Source: JBFHRE01 sp041746105
Lineage (GTDB): Bacteria > Actinomycetota > Acidimicrobiia > Spongiisociales > ZC4RG35
Assembly: GCA_041746105.1 (NCBI GenBank)
Contig: JBGTHP010000003.1
Span: forward strand, 1-64,000
Direction of reading: 5' to 3'
DNA: 64,000 bases
Below the pieces are notes generated by a model. The model did no database searches. It saw only the letters and a list, made by a program, of their open reading frames with translations, and was not told the origin of the DNA. Position 1 is the first letter of the stretch. Each line of letters opens with the position of its first letter. This document shows positions 26,838 to 35,223 of the stretch, piece after piece. A program made the translations under genes and the position numbers.

Positions 26838-28268
26838 TCACGTGAATCGGACCTGGTACTCGTCGCGGTATGTCTCCAGTAGCCGAAGCCAGACTTCACT
26901 CAGAGTCGGGAAGGAAGGCACTGCATGCCAGAGCCTGTCGAGGGTGACCTCACCGACAATGGCGATGGTGGCTGCGTGGAGCAACTCGCCGGCGCGGGGT
27001 CCGACAAAGGTGGCGCCGACGATCACTCGGCGAGTGGCATCGACGACGAGCTGAACAATACCTCTGTGGCCTTTGCCGAGCACCGACGCTGCGGCCACAT
27101 GGCCGATGTCGTACTGGACGACGTGGACCTCGATGCCTTCCTCTCGGGCTTGTCTCTCGGTGAGCCCGACCGCCGCAATCTCGGGGCTGGTGAACACCAC
27201 TCGGGGCGTGGCTTTGGTGTCGCCCCAAGCCGCGGTGTCAACCCCGTTGATGTGGGCGCCCGCGATCCGGGCCTGATATTTCCCGGTGTGGGTGAGCAAA
27301 GATCGTCCGTTGACGTCGCCAACCGCATACAGCCAACCACCGTCGACACCGGTGGCAAGGAGGTGGTCATCGACGGTGATGAACCGTCCGGGTTCCAACC
27401 CGATCGTCTCCAGGCCGATGTCGTCGGTGTTCGGACGCCGACCGGTTGCCACAAGCACCTCGTCGGCTTCGATCGTGGTCGTGGAGCCATCGCCCAGCCG
27501 AACCGATGCCCGCACCGGGCCATCGGTGCCGTCACGGTCGATGCGCTGCGTCGCCGCCCCGACGTGGACGGTGATGCCCATCCTCTCGAATGCCGAGGCG
27601 AGTTCGTGTCCGGCGAACGGTTCCTCACGGGAGAGGAGGTGGTCGAACAGTTCGACGATGGTGACCTCCTCCGACCCGAGCCATTTCCAGGCCTGCGCCA
27701 TTTCGGCGCCGATGGCGCCTCCACCGATCACCAGCAGGCGTCGAGGGGCCTGTTTGGCGGTGGTGATGTCGCGGTTGTCCCAGGTGGTGATATCGGCGAG
27801 GCCCGGGATGGGGGGAGACACCGACGAGCTACCGGTGGCGACCAAGACTGCCTTGGTGGCGACGAAACGTTGGAACGTGCCGTCGCGGGTGGTGACGTCG
27901 ACTGTCCGTTCGCCCACAAGGCGGCCGTGCCCACGGATCAACTCAACTCCGACCGACTCGAGCCATGACACCTGGCCGGTGTCGTCCCAATTGGACGTGA
28001 AGGCGTCGCGTCGATGGAGAGCCTCCTCGATGTCGATGTCGCCGGTGACGGCACTCCGAGCGCCTGGAACCCGGCTCAACTCCTCTAGGGCTTCACCGGG
28101 CCGGAGTAGCGCCTTCGAGGGCATGCAGCCCCAGTAGGAGCATTCGCCCCCGACGAGCTCGCGCTCGATGATTGCGACGCGGAGACCATCGCGAGCGGCA
28201 ATATCGGCTGCGTTCTCGCCGGCGGGCCCGGCGCCGAGCACGAGGACGTCATACGTGGTGGATGTCAT
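26838..28268 (-). CDS. FAD/NAD(P)-dependent pyridine nucleotide-disulfide oxidoreductase
   Basis: 476 aa, the dihydrolipoamide dehydrogenase/mercuric reductase fold. FAD motif VLVLGAGPAGENAA, redox-active C43 and C48 in GGECSYWGCMPSK, NAD motif LVIGGGAIGAEMA, second FAD block LYAVGDVNGR, and a dimerisation domain with RVVFTSPEIAAVGLTERQA. In lipoamide dehydrogenases a catalytic His directly precedes PTLSE; here that residue is Phe (VPSFPTLSE), so lipoamide is unlikely to be the substrate and another electron acceptor (quinone, thiol or metal) should be considered. ATG 28268 has AAGGAGA upstream, and operator site 4 lies 61-76 bases before it. Confidence 0.88.
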   Translation of the reverse strand: MTSTTYDVLVLGAGPAGENAADIAARDGLRVAIIERELVGGECSYWGCMPSKALLRPGEALEELSRVPGARSAVTGDIDIEEALHRRDAFTSNWDDTGQVSWLESVGVELIRGHGRLVGERTVDVTTRDGTFQRFVATKAVLVATGSSSVSPPIPGLADITTWDNRDITTAKQAPRRLLVIGGGAIGAEMAQAWKWLGSEEVTIVELFDHLLSREEPFAGHELASAFERMGITVHVGAATQRIDRDGTDGPVRASVRLGDGSTTTIEADEVLVATGRRPNTDDIGLETIGLEPGRFITVDDHLLATGVDGGWLYAVGDVNGRSLLTHTGKYQARIAGAHINGVDTAAWGDTKATPRVVFTSPEIAAVGLTERQAREEGIEVHVVQYDIGHVAAASVLGKGHRGIVQLVVDATRRVIVGATFVGPRAGELLHAATIAIVGEVTLDRLWHAVPSFPTLSEVWLRLLETYRDEYQVRFT

Positions 28269-28324
28269 TGGTTCTCCTTCGACTTGCTGTGATGGTCAAC
28301 GCCGAACGTCGTCGGGTCCACGAC

Positions 28325-28666
28325 TCAGTGTCGGCCATCCGACACAGTTCGAAGGAGAAGGCAGGCTAAGACCAGACCGGCCACGCCACCCGCCACGGCA
28401 GCGAGAAGCGACTCTGCCAGGGCACCGCCGGCAGGCAGGAGCGACGGGCCCTCGAGATGCCCGTTGATGGCGAGCGCCGTCGTGATCGCCATGGCAAGAA
28501 CAACTCCTGCGGCGGCGTGTCTCGGGCGTGCCGACGGTGCCCCGATCGCAGGAGCCGCCGCCACGATGGCCGGCGCCAGATGGAATGTGGTCCCGGGCGT
28601 AAGCGCGGCCAAGACGATCCACACGAGGGAGAAGCCGGCGGCGGGGAGGAACGCGCGTGGTTGCAT
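28325..28666 (-). CDS. Small membrane protein, 113 aa
   Basis: The frame from ATG 28666 is strongly hydrophobic: FLPAAGFSLVWIVLAALTPG, LAPAIVAAAPAIGAP, GVVLAMAITTALAING and LLAAVAGGVAGLVLACLLL, giving four possible TM segments. No family is recognised, and the ribosome site is weak. The last codons (VSDGRH and stop) overlap palindrome site 4, so the operator for the next gene lies in its 3' end. It is divergent from the histidine kinase at 28806. Confidence 0.6.
   Translation of the reverse strand: MQPRAFLPAAGFSLVWIVLAALTPGTTFHLAPAIVAAAPAIGAPSARPRHAAAGVVLAMAITTALAINGHLEGPSLLPAGGALAESLLAAVAGGVAGLVLACLLLRTVSDGRH
28329..28344. promoter_or_regulatory. Candidate operator TGTCGG-N4-CCGACA (site 4)
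   Basis: Perfect six-base arms with spacer CCAT, extended by one G/C pair each side (GTGTCGG...CCGACAC). Centred about 68 bases upstream of the oxidoreductase ATG at 28268 (minus strand). Confidence 0.6.
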
Positions 28667-28805
28667 GCCGGAGCCAACCTGCGACGGCCACCGATGTTGC
28701 CTGGAAGGTCGGCTTCCCGTCACAAGGCTTGGACTGTCGGACCTCCGACCGTCCGTTTCGGGCCAACCGCTTGACCTTGGCCGTCGACACGTCGATAGAA
28801 CGTCT

Positions 28806-30026
28806 GTGTCGGTAGAACTTGGCCTCGACGGTGTGGTGCGACGCGTGCACGCGACGGTCGGCGTATCTGCGGTGCTCGCGGTGGCGCTGGCCGCGCCGAT
28901 GCTGGCCTCGCGGGCGTGGCCGACAGCAATCATGTTTCTCCTGCTCATCGCAGGCTCTCGAACGCAGGTCCCGATGGAGGCGCTACTGGGTTCAGACCTC
29001 GTGCTGTCTGTCGGCTTGTGGTGGTTGTATGGTCCTGTGTCGGGTGCCTCGTTCGTGGCCTATGCGGTGGTTTCGGTAGCCCCGCTGGTGGTGGCAGCGT
29101 CGAGCGCACGTGTTCTCCTGGCTGGGGCGGTAGCCGTCACCGCGTCGGAGGTTGCCCTTCATCTGGTCGCGGATCAGCGCGCCTTACCGCTCTTTCACCC
29201 GCCGGACCCGATTCCCCAAGCCGAGTTCTTCGTTGGCGTCGGAGTCCAGGCGTCCCTGCTTCTGGGTGTGGGAGTGCTGATGTTGCAGTTGGCGAAGTCA
29301 CTCCGCGCCGGAAAGGAAGCACTCGCGGCGGATCTCGCTCGCCAGCTCGAGCTCCATGACCTCAAGGATCGCTTCCTCGCCACGGTCAGCCACGAGCTGC
29401 GGACGCCGCTCACCGCCATCCGTGGATTCATCGGTGTCCTCACCGACGAAAGCCCAGGCGAGCCTCAGCGGGGCGAGTACCTGGCGGTGGTGGCCGAGCA
29501 GACCGAACAGATGCATCACCTCGTCGAGGATGTCATCGCCTTCAATCGTTTGGAGGCCGGCCAGCTGACGATCAAGCACGAGCCGGTCCGTTTTCGGGCG
29601 GCAGTCGAGTCTGTGTTGCGCGGCTTCGGAGATCGCGCTCGTGTCGTGGAGCTCGACATCGGAGCCGATCTCGTGGTGATGGCAGACCCGATGAGGCTTG
29701 CCCAGGTGCTTCGCAACCTGCTCGACAACGCATTCAAGTACGGTCGCGCTCCTGTCTGGATCTCTGCGGAGGACGCCGACGGGTGGCTCACGTGGCGCCT
29801 GTTCGATCACGGTCCGGGACTGGCGGCTGATGAGGTCGACCAGGCGTTTGAGCCGTACAGCCGGTTCGTGTCGAATGACACGATGTCCCAACCGGGCATC
29901 GGGTTGGGGTTGACCATCGTGCGGGAGCTCGTCGACGCTCACGGCGGCAGCGTCCGATACACGCGTGAGAGAGGCTTCGAAGTGCGGCTTCCTGGTGCTG
30001 TGTTTCGACGGATCCAAGAGTCGTAA
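28806..30026 (+). CDS. Membrane sensor histidine kinase
   Basis: 406 aa from GTG 28806 (GTG 28833 is an alternative; no strong ribosome site). The N-terminal 180 residues form about six TM segments (AVLAVALAAPMLASRAWP, AIMFLLLIAGS and others). HisKA has the H-box in TVSHELRTPLTAIRGFIG; HATPase_c shows the N-box RNLLDNAFKYGRAP, then FDHGPGLAADE and GIGLGLTIVRELVDAHGG. The input signal is probably sensed within or at the membrane. No response-regulator gene is adjacent, so the partner is elsewhere. A small stem-loop sits at the stop codon, followed by tlpA and MFS genes on the same strand. Confidence 0.85.
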   Translation: MSVELGLDGVVRRVHATVGVSAVLAVALAAPMLASRAWPTAIMFLLLIAGSRTQVPMEALLGSDLVLSVGLWWLYGPVSGASFVAYAVVSVAPLVVAASSARVLLAGAVAVTASEVALHLVADQRALPLFHPPDPIPQAEFFVGVGVQASLLLGVGVLMLQLAKSLRAGKEALAADLARQLELHDLKDRFLATVSHELRTPLTAIRGFIGVLTDESPGEPQRGEYLAVVAEQTEQMHHLVEDVIAFNRLEAGQLTIKHEPVRFRAAVESVLRGFGDRARVVELDIGADLVVMADPMRLAQVLRNLLDNAFKYGRAPVWISAEDADGWLTWRLFDHGPGLAADEVDQAFEPYSRFVSNDTMSQPGIGLGLTIVRELVDAHGGSVRYTRERGFEVRLPGAVFRRIQES

Positions 30027-30037
30027 CCCCGACTCTT
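30016..30037. terminator. Stem-loop spanning the kinase stop codon
   Basis: AAGAGTCG, loop TAACCC, CGACTCTT: perfect 8-bp stem with the TAA stop in the loop, followed by CC. Possibly a weak terminator or mRNA processing site between the kinase and tlpA. Confidence 0.4.
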
Positions 30038-30108
30038 CCGGCGTGAGTCCACCGACCAGGGTTGTTTATCTCTGTGACCGGGTCGCAACTGAGGAGTTTC
30101 CCAAAAAG

Positions 30109-30621
30109 ATGAAGCATCGGCTTGCCCTGTTCACGATCGCCGTGTTTGTCATCGCGGTTGCGGTCGTTGGGATTCAACAACGCAGCGTTTCGGGCGAGGA
30201 CGGCGGCAATGCGGGTGGCGTTGACCTACCTCTGACGTACCTCGACGGCACGACGGGCGACCTCGGCGACTTTCGCGGTCGACCCGTGGTGCTGAACTTC
30301 TGGGCGTCATGGTGTCCGGCTTGTGTCGCTGAGCTGCCGGATTTCGCCGAGGTCCACCGGGAGCTCGGGCACGAAGTGGTCTTCATAGGAATCAATATGC
30401 AGGAGGTCGATCGTCTGGCTGCTGAGGCGCTAATCGCCGACGCGGGAGTGGCGTATCTGCTGGCCGATGATCCCGATGGGGCAATCTTCCAACAGTTCGG
30501 TGGCATCGCCATGCCGACGTCGGTGTTCATCACCGAGGACGGAGTGGTCGCCGAAGTGTACGGAGGCGCAATCTTCGCCGACGACCTCACTACCAAGATC
30601 CGACAGCTTTTCGGGTTGTGA
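30109..30621 (+). CDS. TlpA-like thioredoxin-fold protein, membrane-anchored
   Basis: 170 aa. An N-terminal signal anchor (LALFTIAVFVIAVAVVGIQ) is followed by a redoxin domain: LPLTYLDGTTGDLGDFRGRP, the redox site WASWCPACVAELP and the cis-proline segment IAMPTSVFI. It would act outside the cytoplasmic membrane as a thiol-disulfide oxidoreductase. A CcdA-type electron carrier at 32800 could supply its electrons. ATG 30109 follows GAGGAG at 30091-30096. The stop overlaps the GTG of the MFS gene. Confidence 0.88.
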   Translation: MKHRLALFTIAVFVIAVAVVGIQQRSVSGEDGGNAGGVDLPLTYLDGTTGDLGDFRGRPVVLNFWASWCPACVAELPDFAEVHRELGHEVVFIGINMQEVDRLAAEALIADAGVAYLLADDPDGAIFQQFGGIAMPTSVFITEDGVVAEVYGGAIFADDLTTKIRQLFGL

Positions 30622-31823
30622 GGGCGGTTCCCGACACGAGGTCTGAGGCGACCCCCAGGAAAGCTCTCGGACTAATCGCCGGAGCTCAGTTGATGGCAAT
30701 GTCGCTCTGGTTCGCTTCCTCGGCGGTCTCGGACTCCCTGGTCGATGCCTGGGACTTCGACGGGCGCCACCTCGCATGGTTGACACTCTCGGTGCAACTC
30801 GGGTTCGTGGTGGGTGCTGGCCTATCGGCCATCACCAACCTCGGCGATCGCGTCCGAACACGAAAGCTGTTTGTGTGGTCCGCTGTGACCGGCGCACTCC
30901 TAAACGGTGGCCTTCTCCTGTTGGGTCGGGGTGGGGGGCCTCAGTGTCGCCATCGGCCTCCGATTCCTCGTGGGTGTTGCCCTGGCCGGCGTGTATCCGA
31001 GCGGGATGAAGGCAGTGGCCGGATGGTTCCGGGAAGGGCGAGGCGCTGCGCTGGGCGTACTCATCGGTGCTCTGACCGTTGGCAGCGCGCTTCCACATCT
31101 GGGACGGGGGCTTGGGCTCGGATGGCAGGCGGTGATCGCTTCGGCGTCTGCCGCCGCTCTCGTCGCAGCCGTTATCATGCATAGGGTGGGTGACGGGCCG
31201 TTCGACACTCAGACAGCGCCCTTCTCCTGGTCTCACATTTCGAGCCTGGTCCGCCACGACGGGTTCCGCTTGGCAACCGTCGGATATGTCGGGCATATGT
31301 GGGAGCTCTACGCCATGTGGACCTGGGTGGCCGCCTACCTACTAGCTGCTGGTCACGACGCCCCTGGGGTCGTGTTCGTCGTGATCGCCTCAGGGGCAGT
31401 CGGTTCCTTGCTGGCGGGCAGCATCGCCGATCGACACGGACGCACGATCGCCGCCGGCGGATCCCTCATCATCTCCGGGTCCATGATCTTGGCCACCCCT
31501 GCGGTGTTCCACGCACCCCTGGTCATCATGCTTCCGGTCGTGGTCGTGTGGGGGATGAGCGTTGTGGCCGACTCCGCCCAATTCTCGGCCGTGGTCACCG
31601 AGGTCGTCGGCGAACAAGTGTGGGGACGGCGCTCGCCCTGCAGACATCGATCGGGTTTCTCATCACGCTTGTGACCATCTGGCTGGTGCCGTTGGCGGCG
31701 GCCGCGGCCTCATGGCGGTGGGCGTTCCTGGTTCTTCTTCCCGGACCGGTTGTCGGCGTGATTGCAATGAGAAGGCTCCGGCGTAGCCGCTGGGCGGCCT
31801 TGCTCGCCGGCGGTCGGGGTTGA
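30618..31823 (+). pseudogene. MFS transporter with two compensating frameshifts
   Basis: Three frames join into one 12-TM-type major facilitator: frame A from GTG 30618 (LGLIAGAQLMAMSLWFASSA to about 30925), frame B (LSVAIGLRFLVGVALAGVYP to about 31620) and frame A again (ALALQTSIGFLITLVTIWL to 31823). The first shift falls in a run of G at about 30925 and looks like one extra base, the second at GGGG about 31621 and looks like one missing base. Their cancelling directions and homopolymer positions suggest sequence errors; if so the gene is intact, about 400 aa. The family has a conserved GWRWAF-like SWRWAFLVLLPG near the end. Substrate unknown. It is coupled to tlpA by a GTGA overlap. Confidence 0.75.
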
Positions 31824-31827
31824 CCAG

Positions 31828-32727
31828 TCAGGAAGTTGCCCCTCCCAGCGCGACGAGTGCCTGTCGGTAGGCGTCGTCGAAAATGCCGACGGCTGTGGTG
31901 TGGTCCAAGTCGAAAGCGAGTGGTGGGCGATCGGCCTGGACGGTGATCGTGCACCCGAGGTTGCGGCACAGGGAAGGGAGGTACTCGCGGGCCGACACGC
32001 CGGCCATCATCACGGAACTGGCCAGAGAGATCGGGCCCCGGATAGTGCGATGAGGGTGGACATCGTCGGCAGGCTTCAAGCGGAATCCGATCGTCGGAAT
32101 GGCCGTATCGGCCAGCTGGATCGGAAACCGGGCAGCCAGCGCTCCGTCGGCAAGGAGAACCTGTTCACCCGTCGATCGGTTGCGGAGACGCACCGGCTCG
32201 AAGAAGAAGGGGACGGCCGAGGATGCTCGGATGGCACGGGCTACCGGAAACCGGTCCGGTTGGATACCGAATGCGGGCAGATCGTCGGGTAGAACAACCC
32301 CTTTGCCGTGGCTGAGGTCGGTCGCCACCACTCTCAGGGCTCCGTCCGGAAGATCTCCGAAGGTCCTGATCCCGCGTCTTGCCAGAAGCCGGAATGTCTC
32401 CGATTCGAGACGACCGCCCTTGGCCATCCCGAGCGCAGTCACCAGCGCGACGTGAGGTCCCAGGAACGGAAGACGGGCGATCAACCGCCGATCCCGCAGT
32501 CGAGGCCAGGGCATCAGGCGAACGACCTCGCGCAGTGCCGATGATCCGTACCCCGCTGCGACCAGTGACGCCACCAACGCACCGGCGGAGGTGCCCACCG
32601 CCGACGTGATCCGGTATCCGGTGTCCATGGCGGCTGCGGCGGCGCCAGCGAGTGCGATTCCCTTCACACCACCCCCTTCGAACACACCGGTCACATCTGC
32701 CATACGGGTGACAACCCTGCCGACCAT
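31828..32727 (-). CDS. Patatin-like phospholipase
   Basis: 299 aa from ATG 32727 (ATG 32703, giving MADVTGVFEGGG, is an alternative start). The oxyanion motif FEGGGVKGIALAGA, nucleophile elbow VGTSAGALVASL and the DGA of the catalytic dyad (LLADGALAARFP) are all present, so it is probably an active lipid acyl hydrolase in the cytosol or at the membrane surface. No signal peptide. The gene is convergent with the MFS gene and divergent from ccdA, with a palindrome in between. Confidence 0.88.
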   Translation of the reverse strand: MVGRVVTRMADVTGVFEGGGVKGIALAGAAAAAMDTGYRITSAVGTSAGALVASLVAAGYGSSALREVVRLMPWPRLRDRRLIARLPFLGPHVALVTALGMAKGGRLESETFRLLARRGIRTFGDLPDGALRVVATDLSHGKGVVLPDDLPAFGIQPDRFPVARAIRASSAVPFFFEPVRLRNRSTGEQVLLADGALAARFPIQLADTAIPTIGFRLKPADDVHPHRTIRGPISLASSVMMAGVSAREYLPSLCRNLGCTITVQADRPPLAFDLDHTTAVGIFDDAYRQALVALGGATS

Positions 32728-32742
32728 CCGTCCATCACCACA

Positions 32743-32760
32743 TGGTCGGCGACCCGACCA
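32743..32760. promoter_or_regulatory. Variant palindrome TGGTCGG-N4-CCGACCA (site 5)
   Basis: A perfect 7-bp-arm dyad with spacer CGAC in the divergent patatin/ccdA intergenic region, sharing the GTCGG-N4-CCGAC core with sites 1-4 but with G instead of T at the outer position. It may be a variant site or belong to a different regulator. Confidence 0.4.
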
Positions 32761-32799
32761 AACGGAAATAGCCAGGCCCGGTGGGGGTTCTAGGTATGC

Positions 32800-33648
32800 A
32801 TGACACCGATCCTTCTGGCTGCTCTGGCCGCGGGCATGGTGTCCACCGTCAACCCGTGCGGATTCGCCATGCTGCCCGCCTACCTGGGGTATTTCCTGCG
32901 TGAGTCAGACGATCGGCGGGCGGTCCGAACCGGGACAGTCGCCGTGTCCGTGGCCGGCGGTTTTCTCACTGTGTTCACCCTGGCGGGTCTGCTGGTCGGC
33001 CTGGGGGTACGGGCGATCGTCACCGCGCTCCCGTGGCTCGCGCTAGTGGTCGGCGTTGGGCTTGTGATCGTCGGACTGGCGCAGGTACTCGGGAAGCGAC
33101 TGGTGCCGTACCTGCGAGGACCTTCGCGGGTCACGAAGCGCGACACGCCGATCGGCATGTTCCTGTTTGGAGTTTCGTACGCGGTCGCATCCCTGTCCTG
33201 CACGCTCCCGATCTTTCTCAGCCTTGTCTCCGGCGCCATTGCCTCCGGCTCTCCTCTCCAGGCGATTGGAAGCTTTGTCGCCTACGGAGCGGGTATGGCG
33301 CTCGTTGTCGTCGGGCTCACGGTCGCGGTGGCAGGGGGAAGGAGCGCGATCATCGGGAAGATCCGTCCCCTCGCCGCTCGGCTCGACCGCCTCTCCGGCT
33401 GGATCATGACCGTCGCCGGCTCGTTCATCATCTGGTATTGGGCCACGGTGCTGGTGTCCGGATCGTCGACACTCGGCCAGACCGGGATCGTCCGGACGAT
33501 CGATACGTGGTCGAGCGCCATCACACGCCTGGTCGGCGAGCGACCTCTGGTTGTCGCTGCAACGGTCGGGACGCTCGTGCTGGTCCGATCAGGCGTCCGC
33601 TCGCGTCGTGACTCCTCTCAGCCGGCCGACGCCGACACCTCCGACTGA
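32800..33648 (+). CDS. ccdA: CcdA-type cytochrome c biogenesis / thiol electron-transfer membrane protein
   Basis: 282 aa, six to seven TM segments. The paired redox cysteines of the CcdA/DsbD-beta family are in TVNPCGFAMLPAYL (TM1) and SLSCTLPIFLSL (TM4). It passes reducing equivalents from cytosolic thioredoxin to extracytoplasmic thiol proteins, such as the TlpA-like protein at 30109. The C-terminal tail after GTLVLVRSGVRSRR is hydrophilic. ATG 32800 fits the family; the divergent neighbour is patatin. Confidence 0.88.
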   Translation: MTPILLAALAAGMVSTVNPCGFAMLPAYLGYFLRESDDRRAVRTGTVAVSVAGGFLTVFTLAGLLVGLGVRAIVTALPWLALVVGVGLVIVGLAQVLGKRLVPYLRGPSRVTKRDTPIGMFLFGVSYAVASLSCTLPIFLSLVSGAIASGSPLQAIGSFVAYGAGMALVVVGLTVAVAGGRSAIIGKIRPLAARLDRLSGWIMTVAGSFIIWYWATVLVSGSSTLGQTGIVRTIDTWSSAITRLVGERPLVVAATVGTLVLVRSGVRSRRDSSQPADADTSD

Positions 33649-34191
33649 ATTACAATCAGCGGCCGAATGGGCCGCCTCGGACGGCGTCCGAGACGATCTG
33701 CGCCGCGAACGGGGGCCGTCCCACCAATCGAATGAGGCCTTCTCGTTGTGTCGGAAATCGCGCAGGAGAGGCGGGTGGGGGAGCGGTCGGTGGAGGACTT
33801 CATCATGGCCGCACGGCCGATGCGTTCGAGGACCGTTAGCCCTGGATCCGCCCCCGGAACTGGCGGAGATAGTCGCTCGAGGCGGATTCCCTGTTCGGCC
33901 GGCGCCGGCCCCGTCCGCCTTCGTTGTCGGGGAGGCTCGAGCCGCTCGGGCGAACGCGCCTTTGTCCGTCTAGGTGTCCGTCAGACAACCGAAAACGACC
34001 ATGAAGGAGGCCAGGCGACAATAGGCGAAATCCGTTGATTCACCTGGGGATTCCGTAGATTCGCCCGTCGTTCCAAGGCCCCTGTTCTGCATTCACACGA
34101 CAAAGGTCGCAGGTCGGTCCCTGCAGCTTTGCTTTCCGATTGTCCTCATCGCTTTTGTGCGGTGAGGGTGTCGATGCCCCGAGCTCGCACG
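33649..34191. other. Intergenic region at the left edge of the plastic region
   Basis: About 540 bases without a recognisable gene. At 34101-34118 the sequence AAAGGTCGCAGGT resembles part of the tRNA T-arm repeats at 37931 and 39537, which could mark an old element boundary; the match is too short to be sure. The rest shows no motif. Confidence 0.4.
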
Positions 34192-35223
34192 TCAAGTCAT
34201 ATGTGCGGTGTCGTGCGACCTCCCCTCGAGGGAGCCCAGTCGCTTACCCGTGAGGTCGATGATCTCACGTCCTGCGAACGACATCGCGAAGCCGGTGATC
34301 AGATAGATTCCAGTCAATGGGCTGACTAGTTCGAATGGCTCGGTTAGATCAGGGAACCACCGCCGATCGTCACCCCAGTAACTGACGGCAACTTGGGTGC
34401 CCTCGTCGGTGTAACGGACCCTTATTGGTCCAGTGTCGCCAACGATGGGGGGAAGGCCCTCGTTTCGCTCGGCAAGACCCAGGATTGACCACAGTACGTG
34501 CTGAACAAGCCGGTTGTATGCCCGTATCGACAGCGCTACCTCTTGGACCTTGAGCGGCTCGTTTGCGTATGTGGATGTGATGAGTTCTCGACAGCGGTTC
34601 TCAACCGCCACCAGCATCTCGCCGGTGGAATGCGGTTGGAATTGCTTGAGAGTCTCAGAGCGGCGAAGACGAAGGCGAGCGGCCAGCGAGGGATCAGAGG
34701 CGATAGCTTCGGCGGACTCTCGCGCGGCGAGGAATGCGGGGGTGGCTTTGGCTTCGGACCACACCAATCGGAGTGCCGCACGACTGAGAGGGTCCTTTAA
34801 GCCGACTGGGCCCAGTAGGTCGCCGAGCTGGGAGACCCTTGTGTTTCTGATGTATCCGTGACCGAGAGGATCTGGTAGATCATCTTCGTCCACGATCAGT
34901 GTGCGAATCTGAGCAGGTATTGGACTCCAGCACTTCGCAGTGATGCGTTGTATCGCCAAACGCGCTTGTGATGCCCACCCCAGGTACTCGCTGTCCTCTA
35001 CCGTGAACAAGTCGCCTTTGCCGGCCGCCTTCAAGGTGGCGGCGGCGGTTAGGGCGCGTTGTATAGGAGGTCCTTGGTTCAGCTCGAGGGCGGTGATCCA
35101 AGACCAGCCGGTTCCGTGAGCCTTTCGTCGGTTGGCTCGGAATGTCTGCATGGTGGTTCCGAAGTCGGATTGCCGGAGTGCTTCGCCTGCAGACGCGACG
35201 GCCTCTTCGAGAAGTGTTTTCAC
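34192..35223 (-). CDS. Unknown 343-aa protein, partner of the STAND NTPase
   Basis: The GTG at 35223 overlaps the stop of the upstream DUF4062-NACHT gene (GTGA) and has AGGGTGG six bases upstream; ATG 35259 is a less likely start. I do not recognise a domain. The sequence is mostly helical and charged in the N-terminal two thirds (QTFRANRRKAHGTGWSW, YLGWASQARLAIQRITAKCW, ENRCRELITSTYANEP) and beta-rich at the end (VGDTGPIRVRYTDEGTQVAV, YLITGFAMSFAGREIIDL). No TM segment or signal peptide. Codon use is less GC-rich than in housekeeping genes of the window. Strict coupling with the NTPase gene suggests that the two work together. Confidence 0.75.
   Translation of the reverse strand: MKTLLEEAVASAGEALRQSDFGTTMQTFRANRRKAHGTGWSWITALELNQGPPIQRALTAAATLKAAGKGDLFTVEDSEYLGWASQARLAIQRITAKCWSPIPAQIRTLIVDEDDLPDPLGHGYIRNTRVSQLGDLLGPVGLKDPLSRAALRLVWSEAKATPAFLAARESAEAIASDPSLAARLRLRRSETLKQFQPHSTGEMLVAVENRCRELITSTYANEPLKVQEVALSIRAYNRLVQHVLWSILGLAERNEGLPPIVGDTGPIRVRYTDEGTQVAVSYWGDDRRWFPDLTEPFELVSPLTGIYLITGFAMSFAGREIIDLTGKRLGSLEGRSHDTAHMT

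Noticed and set aside
28800..28815. TGTCGGTAGAACTTGG as another operator before the kinase
   Set aside because: Only one half site matches; no inverted partner at the required spacing.
30618..31823. Programmed frameshifting in the MFS gene
   Set aside because: Two shifts of opposite sign at G runs, no slippery-sequence plus pseudoknot arrangement seen; homopolymer error is simpler.
34101..34118. AAAGGTCGCAGGT resembling the tRNA repeat, possible left att site of the defence pair
   Set aside because: Only about a dozen bases match and the T-loop is not conserved; kept as a note in the intergenic entry.
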